From positions 144,888 to 208,887 of the forward strand of contig NZ_MPPI01000003.1 in NCBI RefSeq assembly GCF_001895925.1: a stretch of 64,000 bases of DNA, in the 5' to 3' direction. The notes beneath the pieces were generated by a model that saw nothing but the letters and a program-made list of their open reading frames with translations, was not told the DNA's origin and searched no databases. This DNA is from Phormidesmis priestleyi ULC007. GTDB lineage: Bacteria > Cyanobacteriota > Cyanobacteriia > Leptolyngbyales > Leptolyngbyaceae. Below, one piece after another: positions 17,140 to 25,495 of this stretch. The stretch's first letter is position 1, and the number at the start of each line of letters is the position of its first letter. The translations under genes and the position numbers were made by a program.

Positions 17140-18546
17140 ATGTCCTTCTCTAACTCAGTGACCCGACGGTATACGCCGCCCACTTGTACGCTGGCAATCT
17201 CTGCGAAAGACTCGCCCCTCTCTCGTTGGATGGGTCGCTCTATGTTGAAACATCTGCGTTTTAAGCTCAGTTTTGACGACCCCAGAGTTAGCGATGACCA
17301 CTGGGTGACGGTGCAGGGCGATCGGACTCAGCTAGAATCACTCTCTCAAGTGGTCACTGCTTATGTTCAGCAGTTTCTTAACCAATCCATCACCCTTCTA
17401 AACGCCGCTCATCGTGCAGAGAATGAGGTCAACCCAAGCCTTAATTCCGCGATCGCTTCAACTTTGAGCGTGATGTCTCGTCCTACTCTCAGTGATGCCA
17501 ACTTAGGGTCTGAAACCAACCCCGCTAAAATTTCAATTCAGCCCAGCGGTATCCTCTCCCATGAACTATTTTTAGGAACCCTGGCAACTCCAGAATCTGG
17601 GGCCTCGATTCGATTGAGTGCGGTGCAGCTTGCAGATCTCGCCAGCGCTTTAGATGACTATGCCGCAGATGTTACGGCACTCCCTAATCTCAACCGTCCC
17701 GCTTGGGCAAAAACGTCTCCTCAGTGGACGAGTCTTGCCGCAACTGCGCTGATCGCCTTTGGGCTGACTGCCTCTGTCCTACGGTTGCTTGATCGTCCCG
17801 CTCCCAATCAAACCGTTGCCACGGGCAGTCAGGGAGCCAGCAGCAGCGATCAGCGTCTTGCCGTTCAACCGTTACCGAGTAGCCCCAGTCCTAGCCCATT
17901 AGCCACTTTGCCCACCGCTCCCCCACTCACCTCAATTCCTAATCCACCTGCTCCATCGATCAATCAAACCACTCCTTCAACGGGCACTCTGCCTAAGATC
18001 ACCGTTCCGCCTGCTCCTGCCAATTCCGTTCCGGTAGAACCGCCTCCCGGAGCCATTACCATTCAACCTGCACCGTCGGGCGATCGTCCAGATGTCTATC
18101 CCGTGTCTCCTATACCAGGAAGCCGTTCAGAGGGTAACGCCAAGATTCGTAGCGCTCCAAACCCGTCTGCGGCAAGTCAAAGTGCCGGGGAGCGAACCGC
18201 GATCGCGCCCAGCAGCACCAGCCGTGCCCTCAGCAAAGACAGCACTGCTTTTGACACCATTCCTCAGGTCGCCGAAGTTAGACAATTCTTTCAGAAGCGT
18301 TGGAAAGTTCGCCCAGAGCTAACTGAGAAGCTGGAATATAGTGTGACTTTAAATGCTGATGGTTCTATTCTGAACGTGGAACCCCTCAGCCAAGTGGCAG
18401 GCGACTATATTGATCGCACAGGAATGCCCCCCTGGAATGAACCGTTTGTGTCACCCATTAAAGGCGGAGGTAGCGCCGTGATTAGAGTGGTTCTCAGCCC
18501 AAATGGAAGCGTTCAAACCTTCTTACAGTCAGCCAATGGTCAATAA
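17140..18546 (+). CDS. DUF4335 domain protein
   Basis: A 468-residue protein. The N-terminal domain (RRYTPPTCTLAISAKDSPLSR, LKHLRFKLSFDDP) and the following segment match DUF4335. One transmembrane helix (about residues 203-220, LAATALIAFGLTASVLRLL) leads to a long Pro/Ser/Thr-rich linker (about 245-355) and a compact C-terminal domain (FFQKRWKVRPELTEKLEYSVTLNADG) resembling a TonB/DUF-like beta fold. Unknown function. It shares an operon with the DUF3038 gene and ends at a strong hairpin terminator. Confidence 0.8.
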   Translation: MSFSNSVTRRYTPPTCTLAISAKDSPLSRWMGRSMLKHLRFKLSFDDPRVSDDHWVTVQGDRTQLESLSQVVTAYVQQFLNQSITLLNAAHRAENEVNPSLNSAIASTLSVMSRPTLSDANLGSETNPAKISIQPSGILSHELFLGTLATPESGASIRLSAVQLADLASALDDYAADVTALPNLNRPAWAKTSPQWTSLAATALIAFGLTASVLRLLDRPAPNQTVATGSQGASSSDQRLAVQPLPSSPSPSPLATLPTAPPLTSIPNPPAPSINQTTPSTGTLPKITVPPAPANSVPVEPPPGAITIQPAPSGDRPDVYPVSPIPGSRSEGNAKIRSAPNPSAASQSAGERTAIAPSSTSRALSKDSTAFDTIPQVAEVRQFFQKRWKVRPELTEKLEYSVTLNADGSILNVEPLSQVAGDYIDRTGMPPWNEPFVSPIKGGGSAVIRVVLSPNGSVQTFLQSANGQ

Positions 18547-18548
18547 AA

Positions 18549-18581
18549 AAGGTGGGAGTGTTCTATAAACGCTCCCACCTT
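18549..18581. terminator. Bidirectional hairpin terminator
   Basis: GGTGGGAG (18551-18558) pairs with CTCCCACC (18572-18579). On the minus strand the stem is followed by CTTTTTTATTG, a strong U-run that ends the kinase transcript. On the plus strand it lies directly after the DUF4335 stop codon. Confidence 0.85.
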
Positions 18582-18608
18582 CACTGAATCAATCACCTAC
18601 CGCTAACT

Positions 18609-20468
18609 TCAATAAACTTCTACCGAAAGCGCAAAATTCTCGGCTTTAGTCGACGACACTTCGAGGGTATATTCACCATCCGTCCGCAGTCGCCCTTGCC
18701 AGTCACGAGACTTGCTACTACCGCCGATGCGCTGACCGTTAGGTGCGATCGCGCTAAAGTTTACCTCTCCTGCCACCACTTTCACCGCCATAATCTGCCG
18801 ACTTTTTGCTTTCAACAAATATTGGCGTTTGTGATTAGCCTCAACTTTGCCAGTCACAGTTGTTGCAGATTTGCCGCGATCGAACTTGATCACTTGCGTG
18901 TCTGAATAGTCAGAACGACTCAATGGTGTGATCGAAATATCTAGCGAGTAAACGCCATTTCCGCTCACCTGAATCGTATACTGCTCGGTTGCAGGAAGTC
19001 GCCCTGTCCAATTGCGAGTTTGATGAGCAGCCGTGTCAACGCCTTGTTGATTTGCTCGCAGCACACTCATAATCACGCCGGACGACCCATCTAAAGTAGC
19101 CGTCATCAGTTGCCCCTGAGTCGCCTCTAAAACATAAAGCTTTGGGTCATCTTGCAGATTTCCCGGTATCACCATTGAGGTTTCACCAGAGAGAAACTCG
19201 ATTCGCTGCGGTTGGCTGTTGCTAGACGACACAGTGTTGCTTGCAACCTCTTTAGCAGGGAGACTAATCGTTTGCTGAGTCGAACCCAAAGGCAGTGTGA
19301 CCTTAAACAGGTGCGTCCCAATTCCCAGGGTCGCTAGAAGACTTGCCGCGATCGCTGCCCCAATTCCTTGATTTCGGGGTTGTTTAAGTTGACTCGACGA
19401 AACCTTCTTTAGCGGTTGCGAAGATGCACTGTCCTGATTGTGAGCCGTCATATAAAGTTGAGTTTTGATGGTGGTTACCTGTGGACTAGCGCGATCGCGT
19501 GACGCAGGCGCAATGTCCCGATTATCCAGTTGCGGAGGAGACAGCATCGGGTTGAGAAGTGTTCTTTGCATCGCTTCCATCAAGGGCTGTAAATCTGCCC
19601 ACGTCTCTCGTGCCGATTGATAGCGATCGCCCGGCTGCAATGCCAGCATTTTCTGCAAAACCAGCGCTAACAACCCGCTAATTTTGGCATAGGGTTGCCA
19701 CTGCCAAGCCAATGTCTGACTGTCTAATAACCCTTGAGGTTCACGACCTGTGAGCAACACAAGAGAAGTAGCACCTAGCGCATAAAGGTCACTATGGGGA
19801 GAGACATTTCCGGTTTGCAACTGTTCAGGAGGCGCATAACCCACTTTGCCGACGCGGGTAATACTTGAGACGATCGGCCAGTGACTCGCGGCTTCCTTCA
19901 CGGCTCCAAAATCAATCAAGACAGGCAGTTCTACGGGTAAATTTTCACTTGCAGGTTGACCAAACAGTTGCTCAAAGCCCTGATTGTGGCTCCTGAGAAT
20001 AATGTTTTCGGGGGAAATATCTCGGTGTACGATGTCACGATCGTGAAGATAGCTCAGAACAGGCAACAAGTAATTGAGAAGGTGTAAGACTTCTGTCTCT
20101 GAAAACGCCTGTCCTTTTTGTTTACGCGCTTGCAATAAACTCCGATAAGTTTGCCCCTTCACAAAGTCTTGCACCAAAAATAAGCGTTGCTCGTCTTCAA
20201 ACGCTGCCCAAAAACGGGGAATCTGAGGATGCTGAATCTGGTAGAGCGTACTGGCTTCACGTTGAAATAGGGTTTTGGCTTTCTCGACCAAAGCATCATC
20301 TTGATAAGGAACCGTAAACTCCTTTAAAACACACGGCTCGTTAAACCGCTCTTGATCGATCGCCAAATAGGTTCGACCAAATCCACCTTGACCCAAGACT
20401 TGTTTGATCAAATATCGCTGGCGAAGCAACGTTCCTAAAGAGATAGAGGACACCATTTCAGTTTGCAT
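18609..20468 (-). CDS. Serine/threonine protein kinase with membrane anchor and PPC-like repeats
   Basis: About 619 residues from ATG 20468 (an upstream GTG at 20507 adds 13 residues; a further ATG is at 20455). The kinase domain has the glycine loop LGQGGFGRTYLA, VLKEF lysine, HRDISPENIIL catalytic loop, LIDFGAVKE and GYAPPEQ. A low-complexity stretch rich in Gln and Ser leads to one transmembrane helix (GIGAAIAASLLATLGIGTHLF). The outer part contains two related repeats of about 90 residues (VIPGNLQDDPKLYVLEATQGQ / VTGKVEANHKRQYLLKAKSRQ) resembling bacterial pre-peptidase C-terminal domains, plausible ligand or wall sensors. Substrates are unknown. Confidence 0.9.
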   Translation of the reverse strand: MQTEMVSSISLGTLLRQRYLIKQVLGQGGFGRTYLAIDQERFNEPCVLKEFTVPYQDDALVEKAKTLFQREASTLYQIQHPQIPRFWAAFEDEQRLFLVQDFVKGQTYRSLLQARKQKGQAFSETEVLHLLNYLLPVLSYLHDRDIVHRDISPENIILRSHNQGFEQLFGQPASENLPVELPVLIDFGAVKEAASHWPIVSSITRVGKVGYAPPEQLQTGNVSPHSDLYALGATSLVLLTGREPQGLLDSQTLAWQWQPYAKISGLLALVLQKMLALQPGDRYQSARETWADLQPLMEAMQRTLLNPMLSPPQLDNRDIAPASRDRASPQVTTIKTQLYMTAHNQDSASSQPLKKVSSSQLKQPRNQGIGAAIAASLLATLGIGTHLFKVTLPLGSTQQTISLPAKEVASNTVSSSNSQPQRIEFLSGETSMVIPGNLQDDPKLYVLEATQGQLMTATLDGSSGVIMSVLRANQQGVDTAAHQTRNWTGRLPATEQYTIQVSGNGVYSLDISITPLSRSDYSDTQVIKFDRGKSATTVTGKVEANHKRQYLLKAKSRQIMAVKVVAGEVNFSAIAPNGQRIGGSSKSRDWQGRLRTDGEYTLEVSSTKAENFALSVEVY

Positions 20469-20499
20469 AGCTTTGGAGGACAAGGAGCACCTAGAAGGA

Positions 20500-20612
20500 C
20501 TAGTCACTGTAGCGATTATTACTCAATCTCTCTCTAAGTACTCATGGGGCATGACCCCTCATAGGGCTACCCTACCTTCTAGAAGTCTTTTGGCGTAAAG
20601 ACTTTTTGTTTT
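20500..20612 (+). ncRNA. Candidate small RNA or antisense leader upstream of the kinase gene
   Basis: Plus-strand structure includes GGGGcatgaCCCC near 20546-20558, AGGGctaCCCT shortly after, and a terminator hairpin AAGTCTTT (20583-20590) / AAAGACTT (20597-20604) followed by TTTGTTTT. No plus-strand gene precedes it. The 5' end is a guess. Such an RNA would be antisense to the 5' leader of the kinase transcript. Confidence 0.3.
20583..20612 (+). terminator. Intrinsic terminator, plus strand
   Basis: 8-bp stem AAGTCTTT / AAAGACTT with a 6-base loop and a U-rich tail TTTGTTTT on the plus strand. Confidence 0.6.
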
Positions 20613-21117
20613 ATGACTAAGATTGCCCAAAACTAAACGCTCTAAAATGCTCATTCAGGCTTTGTTAGGGTTCGTGAATGAACTAGTCAAATATACGTAA
20701 CTGCTCTTAACCTGCGCTGCTGAAATGCTGTGGAGAACTGCAAGGTACTTTATTAGCAAAATAACGCACGATCGTAAAAATCTTTAGGCTTCTAATTAGA
20801 GTTATCAAGCCTGGATTTGACCAGCAAATCTTCATATCACCCTCAGGACAGAAGAACGTTGAGACCTATTCGAGTATAAATTTTTGTAAAGGTGCTAAAT
20901 GTGCTGCATTACTTGACTGCAACTGAAAGTTAAGCGAAACTTACACTTACACTCCAAACGCTCTCATAATTCATTAACTTCTGCGACGATTTAATTCGTA
21001 GTAAGTTGATTGCTGAAAGTTTAATAGAGTGTAGGAAAAGTTAGAGCAACCGTGTGCATTAACCTGTCTATGCCAGCGATCGAGTCCTTTATATAGACCC
21101 TTTGTAGAGCCGAGAGT

Positions 21118-21327
21118 ATGGAAACGCTAGAGTTCGTGATCTACCCAGACGGTCGAGTGCAAGAGAAAGTTACGGGCATCATTGGGGCTTCTTGTGCAGA
21201 GGTAACGGCCGCGATCGAGGCGCAACTCGGTCAAGTCTTGACCCAAGAACACACCTCCGAATATTTCGCGCAAACCGTTCAGCAGTCTGCTGCTGTGACG
21301 ACTCAAGCGACGTTTAGTAACTGGTAA
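21118..21327 (+). CDS. DUF2997 domain protein
   Basis: A 69-residue protein; LEFVIYPDGRVQEKVTGIIG and CAEVTAAIEAQLGQV match DUF2997, a family of small proteins found next to ycf35 and a ferredoxin in cyanobacteria. Start ATG 21118. The next gene follows after 42 bases and the order DUF2997-ycf35-ferredoxin is conserved, suggesting a joint role. Function unknown. Confidence 0.8.
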   Translation: METLEFVIYPDGRVQEKVTGIIGASCAEVTAAIEAQLGQVLTQEHTSEYFAQTVQQSAAVTTQATFSNW

Positions 21328-21369
21328 GTCTTCTCAATTTGTAAAGTTTTAGATGCGTTAATAACTGCC

Positions 21370-21756
21370 ATGTCACACTTCAGCCAAATCAAAACTCAAA
21401 TTCGTAATTTACCTTCCTTGAAGTCTGCTTTAGATGATCTCGATATTGACTGGAAATCTGGCCCTCGCGAAGTTCGTGGCTACAAGGGCCTAACTCACAC
21501 TGCCGAAGTTGTCATCGAGCAAGACAACGGCTACGACATCGGGTTTGCTTGGAATGGTCAGTCTTATGAACTCGTTTCTGATCTGCAATTTTGGAAGCAA
21601 GACAGCCCCGTTGACTATTTCTTAAGCAAAGTGACTCAGCGTTATGCTTATCACACGATCGTCAACGAAAGCGCTCAGAAAGGATTTCAAGTTTCTGAAC
21701 AGAAGCGCAATCAAGATGGCTCAATTCGGCTAGTTTTGCAACGCTGGAGCGCATGA
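21370..21756 (+). CDS. ycf35: DUF1257 domain protein Ycf35
   Basis: A 128-residue protein with the family start MSHFSQIKTQIRNL, then LDDLDIDW, VRGYKGLTHTAEVVI and YAYHTIVNESAQKGF. It is the homologue of the plastid-encoded Ycf35 of algae; the function is unknown. Its TGA stop overlaps the ATG of the ferredoxin gene (ATGA at 21753-21756), which points to translational coupling. Confidence 0.88.
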   Translation: MSHFSQIKTQIRNLPSLKSALDDLDIDWKSGPREVRGYKGLTHTAEVVIEQDNGYDIGFAWNGQSYELVSDLQFWKQDSPVDYFLSKVTQRYAYHTIVNESAQKGFQVSEQKRNQDGSIRLVLQRWSA

Positions 21757-22220
21757 TGTCTTCCTCCCAATTGCCACATTCAGGTGACGACTTTCCGACT
21801 ACGGACAGGACAGGATTTGAACCAGAGTTAGGTGGTTTTTTGCGAGATGCAGAAGCCCGATCGGGGTTTGAACCAGAATTGGGAGGTGCCTTTAGACAGA
21901 AGGGCGTTTACGTCGATGAACTCGTCTGCATCGGCTGCAAACATTGCGCTCACGTGGCTCGTAATACTTTCTACATCGAGCCTGACTATGGGCGTTCTCG
22001 TGCAATCCGTCAAGACGGAGACTCAGAGGATCTGGTTCAGGAAGCGATCGACACCTGCCCCGTTGACTGCATTCATTGGGTTGATTACACAAACTTGAAA
22101 AAGCTAGAGGAAGAACGCAAATATCAGGTGATTCCGGTAGTTGGGTTCCCGATTGATCATGCGATGGTGGCAACCAGTCGGCGCAAACAAAGGATGAAGG
22201 CTAAAAAACAGGGACAATAA
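21753..22220 (+). CDS. Single-cluster ferredoxin with N-terminal repeat and basic tail
   Basis: A 155-residue protein. Residues 22-50 contain the motif GFEPELGG twice, typical of this cyanobacterial ferredoxin group. The cluster site is CIGCKHC (three ligands) plus CPVDC near the end of the domain (fourth ligand), consistent with one [4Fe-4S] cluster. The C-terminus is basic (RRKQRMKAKKQ). The electron partner is unknown. It is translationally coupled to ycf35 and followed by an intrinsic terminator. Confidence 0.85.
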   Translation: MMSSSQLPHSGDDFPTTDRTGFEPELGGFLRDAEARSGFEPELGGAFRQKGVYVDELVCIGCKHCAHVARNTFYIEPDYGRSRAIRQDGDSEDLVQEAIDTCPVDCIHWVDYTNLKKLEEERKYQVIPVVGFPIDHAMVATSRRKQRMKAKKQGQ

Positions 22221-22244
22221 TGTTCGAGTCCTGTTTAGGGCTAA

Positions 22245-22276
22245 GGCTCCAGTAGCTAGTTACTGGAGCCTTTTTG
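22245..22276 (+). terminator. Intrinsic terminator of the DUF2997-ycf35-ferredoxin operon
   Basis: Perfect 10-bp stem GGCTCCAGTA / TACTGGAGCC (22245-22270) followed by TTTTTGATTTT on the plus strand, 25 bases after the ferredoxin stop. Confidence 0.9.
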
Positions 22277-22281
22277 ATTTT

Positions 22282-22866
22282 CTAATCCTCAATTTTTGCG
22301 ACTTCAGAAGCCATTTCTTCAGTTTCTTCTTGATCGACTACTAACATTTGGGTCACAAAAGGTAGGCCAGCGCCTTTCAGCCCTTTTTTAATTCGCTCAG
22401 GAGTCTCTTCAAAGACGACAAAAAGCGGATAAATCTTGGCAGCGCCCTCACTGAGAATATGTTGATAGCGAGGCGGCATAACCCATTCGTAATCTTTGTC
22501 TAACAGAACCTGAGTGCGCCGCCAACGACTCAAAAAGTCAGAAAAATCTTCTTCGGGTTGGTGAATAAAAATAAAAATTTCCCGCCCTGTTTTGATTTTC
22601 CATTCTGGGTCGCACATGACGATCGCAATATCACAAGGCAACATCAGCGACTCAACCGTTGTAATGGTCATGTGACCACTCGCTGACGGAGACGAATGAC
22701 GAAGCTTGACGATCGGAAGCGGAATCGTAATCACGCTTTCTTCAGGTCTTCGCATACTGGGCAACATTTCTAGATAAGCCCGATAGCGTTTGAGCAGCGC
22801 GATCGCTTCAGCAGGTTGACTATAGGCTGCCAACAGTTCTTCGTAGTGAGTTTTTTGAATTGACAT
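22282..22866 (-). CDS. Hypothetical protein downstream of the pilus genes
   Basis: About 194 residues from ATG 22866, chosen because GAGAG at 22876-22880 is well placed for it; ATG 22875 directly abuts GAGAG. The sequence has no signal peptide or membrane helix. Notable parts are YEELLAAYSQPAEAIALLKRYR (helical), a middle mixed region with IAIVMCDPEWKIKTGREIFIF, and an acidic C-terminus (VVDQEETEEMASEVAKIED). I do not recognise a family. It follows pilC on the same strand, beyond a hairpin terminator, so it may be read through from the pilus operon or have its own promoter. Confidence 0.65.
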   Translation of the reverse strand: MSIQKTHYEELLAAYSQPAEAIALLKRYRAYLEMLPSMRRPEESVITIPLPIVKLRHSSPSASGHMTITTVESLMLPCDIAIVMCDPEWKIKTGREIFIFIHQPEEDFSDFLSRWRRTQVLLDKDYEWVMPPRYQHILSEGAAKIYPLFVVFEETPERIKKGLKGAGLPFVTQMLVVDQEETEEMASEVAKIED

Positions 22867-22882
22867 AAAAGACATCTCTCAT

Positions 22883-22926
22883 AAAAAAAGTCAGAAGCTA
22901 GAATTCAATCTTGTCTAACTTCTGAC
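22883..22926 (-). terminator. Intrinsic terminator after pilC
   Basis: On the minus strand GTCAGAAG (22926-22919) pairs with CTTCTGAC (22897-22890), extended by TTAGA/TCTAG, and is followed by TTTTTTTATG. The U-run lies only a few bases before the ribosome-binding site of the next gene. Confidence 0.8.
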
Positions 22927-22955
22927 CTCGCTGTGTTTAAAGGTTCTAAGTGTAG

Positions 22956-24185
22956 TTAACCAAGTTTCTCAAACACTTTGAACATCGGTAAATACATTGC
23001 TAACAAGATGCTTCCGACCATGCCGCCTAAGAACAGAATCATAATCGGTTCCATAATGCTGGTCAGAGCTTTAACGGCTTGCTCGACTTCATCTTCATAA
23101 AAGTCAGCCACTTTCATCAGCATTTTGTCAAGTTCTCCCGTTTCTTCCCCGATGCTCATCATCTGAATGGCCATCGGCGGAAACACCTGTTCTTTTTGCA
23201 ACGCAATGCTGATCATGCCGCCCGTCTGAATTTCTTTTCTGGCTTCGTCGATCGCGTTAGAAATCACCTGATTTCCGGCAGTGTCTCGCACAATCTCTAA
23301 GCACGTCAAAATCGGGACACCAGAGCGAGTCAGCGCACCAAAAGTTCGGCAAAATCGAGCCGTTGCCGTTTTTTGAATCAAATCTCCAAACAACGGCATT
23401 TTCAGAAAGAACCGATCCATCGTTTCCCGTCCTACCCGTGTTTTGTAGTATTGCCTATAAGCAAAAACGACTAGGGGAACCAAAATGATCAGAATGATCA
23501 CATTAGGACTGCGAAGAAAAAGGCTAATGTTTAACATTGCCTGAGTAAAAGCAGGCAAATCGGTGCCAATCTGCTCAAAGATTCCGGCAAAGATCGGAAT
23601 CAAAAAGATGGTCATCGCCAGAAAAATGATGGTTGCAAGAAACCCCACCACAACGGGGTAAGTCATCGCTGACTTAATCTGGTTCTGCAATCGTGAAACA
23701 TCTTCTAGTAATTTAGCTAGGCGATCCAAGACTTCATCTAGTACGCCGCCGACCTCTCCAGCCTGAACCATGCTGGTATAAAGTCCGTCAAAACATTGAG
23801 GATGTTTACGCATGGCATCAGAGAGGTTAGTGCCTTGCTGGACATCGGCACTGATTTCCATCAAAGCTTTCTTGAGTTTTGGGTTGGTGCACTGATCAGC
23901 CAAAACTCCTAGACCGCGAACCATTGCCACACCCGCATTGACCAAAGCTGCGAACTGACGCGAGAAAACCGCCTTGTCCTTGATCGACACCTGAGCCGTC
24001 GCAGCTTGAAACTTTTTAAAGTCAAAGATGTTGTTAGGGTCAAAGCTCTCACTTTGTTTGAGTTCTTGAACAAAAAGCCCTTGATCTCGAAGCGTCGATC
24101 GCGCCTCGCTAAGAGAATCAGCGGTCACTTTTTCTTTCTTGGCATTTCCTTTGGAATCTCGGACGCGGGCAACGTAGGTAGGCAT
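22956..24185 (-). CDS. pilC: Type IV pilus inner-membrane platform protein PilC
   Basis: A 409-residue GspF/PilC family protein, the inner-membrane platform on which the PilB and PilT motors act. The N-terminus MPTYVARVRDSKGN and two repeated GspF domains are visible: the first around FSRQFAALVNAGVAMVRGL, the second around FCRTFGALTRSGVPILTCLE. Each contains the conserved QMxxxGExxG-like stretch (VQAGEVGGVLDEVLDRLA, MSIGEETGELDKMLMKVA). Three transmembrane helices (VVGFLATIIFLAMTIFLIPI, NVIILIILVPLVVFAY, and the C-terminal IMILFLGGMVGSILLAMYLP). Last gene of the pilB-pilT-pilC run. Confidence 0.95.
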   Translation of the reverse strand: MPTYVARVRDSKGNAKKEKVTADSLSEARSTLRDQGLFVQELKQSESFDPNNIFDFKKFQAATAQVSIKDKAVFSRQFAALVNAGVAMVRGLGVLADQCTNPKLKKALMEISADVQQGTNLSDAMRKHPQCFDGLYTSMVQAGEVGGVLDEVLDRLAKLLEDVSRLQNQIKSAMTYPVVVGFLATIIFLAMTIFLIPIFAGIFEQIGTDLPAFTQAMLNISLFLRSPNVIILIILVPLVVFAYRQYYKTRVGRETMDRFFLKMPLFGDLIQKTATARFCRTFGALTRSGVPILTCLEIVRDTAGNQVISNAIDEARKEIQTGGMISIALQKEQVFPPMAIQMMSIGEETGELDKMLMKVADFYEDEVEQAVKALTSIMEPIMILFLGGMVGSILLAMYLPMFKVFEKLG

Positions 24186-24272
24186 AGCTCAGAATCTAAA
24201 TGAAGAATGAATCGCTAATTTGAAAACGGTAAGGGCTGAAGAACGTTTAGAGAAACCGATCGATCGATTTAC

Positions 24273-25379
24273 TTAACGTTTGCCTCCTGCGACAGCACCT
24301 GCGGGCACCCCACCGATCAGTCTTTGAAGCTCGTCTGGACGAGAAGTTTTAGACATTGCGGCTTCAAACGTAATCTGTCCAGCTTTATATAAATCTGCCA
24401 GCACCTTTTCCAAGGTTTGCATCCCCAATTTTCCGCCAGTCTGAATAGCAGAATAAATTTGGGCAGTTTTGCCTTCCCGAATCTGGTTTGAGATCCCAGG
24501 CGTAATCACCATGAGTTCTTGTGCCATGATTCGTCCATACTCACCGGGTTTAGGGTTCTTCTTGGGCACTAATGTTTGGCTAAAGACTGCGACTAGAGAG
24601 TTAGAAAGCTGCACTCTGATTTGGGTTTGCCGTTCAGCCGGGAACACGTCAATCATCCGATCGACCGTCTGAGACGCTGAACTGGTGTGGAGCGTACCAA
24701 AAACCAAGTGCCCTGTTTCAGCCGCAGTGATGGCCAGCGAAATAGTGTCTAGATCTCGCATTTCGCCGACCAGAATGATATCGGGATCTTCTCGTAAAGC
24801 TGCTTTTAGCGCGTTTGCAAAGCTCTTCGTATCTTCACCCAGTTGGCGCTGGTGAACCAGACTTTTAACGGGTTCGTAAACGAATTCGATCGGGTCTTCA
24901 ATGGTTAAAATATGTTCGGCGCGGGTGCGATTGATCAGGTCGATCATCGCTGCAAGAGTCGTCGTCTTGCCAGAACCCGTCGGCCCCGTCACCAAAATCA
25001 AACCTCTAGGCTTTTCCGACATTTCCCGCACGACATCAGGAAGTCCGAGTTTTTCAAAGTTAGGAATTTTAGAACTGAGCGCTCGCAAGCACGCCGCATA
25101 GGTGCCTCGGTCTTTGTAGACGTTGACCCGGAAGCGCGCCAAACCCCGAACCCCATAGGAGCAATCTAACTCCCAATTTTGCTCTAGATTCTTACGCTGG
25201 GTGTTGTTCAACATACTGAAAATGAGGCGCTGACATTCTTCAGCGCTCAAAACCTGGTCGCCGATCGGCTGAAGGTGCCCACTAATGCGAAAGTAGGGAG
25301 GCAACCCTGCGGTTAGGTGCAGGTCAGAGCCACCCATCTCGATCAGTTGCTCCATCAGGTCTTCAATCATCAACTCCAT
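24273..25379 (-). CDS. pilT: Type IV pilus retraction ATPase PilT
   Basis: A 368-residue hexameric ATPase that powers pilus retraction, needed for twitching and phototactic motility and for DNA uptake. Walker A GPTGSGKT is at 132-139; the Asp box EDPIEFVYE and His boxes (ETGHLVFGTLHTSSA) follow. The PilT-type signature AIRNLIREGKT is seen as SNQIREGKTAQIYSAIQTG. Start ATG 25379, with ATG 25367 possible. It lies between pilB and pilC on the minus strand. Confidence 0.96.
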   Translation of the reverse strand: MELMIEDLMEQLIEMGGSDLHLTAGLPPYFRISGHLQPIGDQVLSAEECQRLIFSMLNNTQRKNLEQNWELDCSYGVRGLARFRVNVYKDRGTYAACLRALSSKIPNFEKLGLPDVVREMSEKPRGLILVTGPTGSGKTTTLAAMIDLINRTRAEHILTIEDPIEFVYEPVKSLVHQRQLGEDTKSFANALKAALREDPDIILVGEMRDLDTISLAITAAETGHLVFGTLHTSSASQTVDRMIDVFPAERQTQIRVQLSNSLVAVFSQTLVPKKNPKPGEYGRIMAQELMVITPGISNQIREGKTAQIYSAIQTGGKLGMQTLEKVLADLYKAGQITFEAAMSKTSRPDELQRLIGGVPAGAVAGGKR

Positions 25380-25495
25380 GCGGTTTGCTCCTTTGGTATG
25401 TGGGGATGGATTTCTAAATCAGTTTTTGGAATTTAGTCTACCCAGCGATCGCGTCCGTGCTATCACGGGATCTGTGAGTTGTTAGGAGATCGCCA

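Larger units (their letters stand above)
20469..21117. other. Long intergenic region between the kinase and DUF2997 genes
   Basis: About 650 bases with no credible protein gene. The left part (20500-20612) holds G/C-rich hairpins and a plus-strand terminator and may encode a small RNA. The rest is AT-rich and must contain the promoters for the divergent kinase gene and for the DUF2997-ycf35-ferredoxin operon. Confidence 0.5.

Noticed and set aside
21790-21880. TTTGAACCAGA sequences that look like reversed tRNA T-arms
   Set aside because: They code for the repeated GFEPELGG motif of the ferredoxin and no tRNA fold surrounds them.
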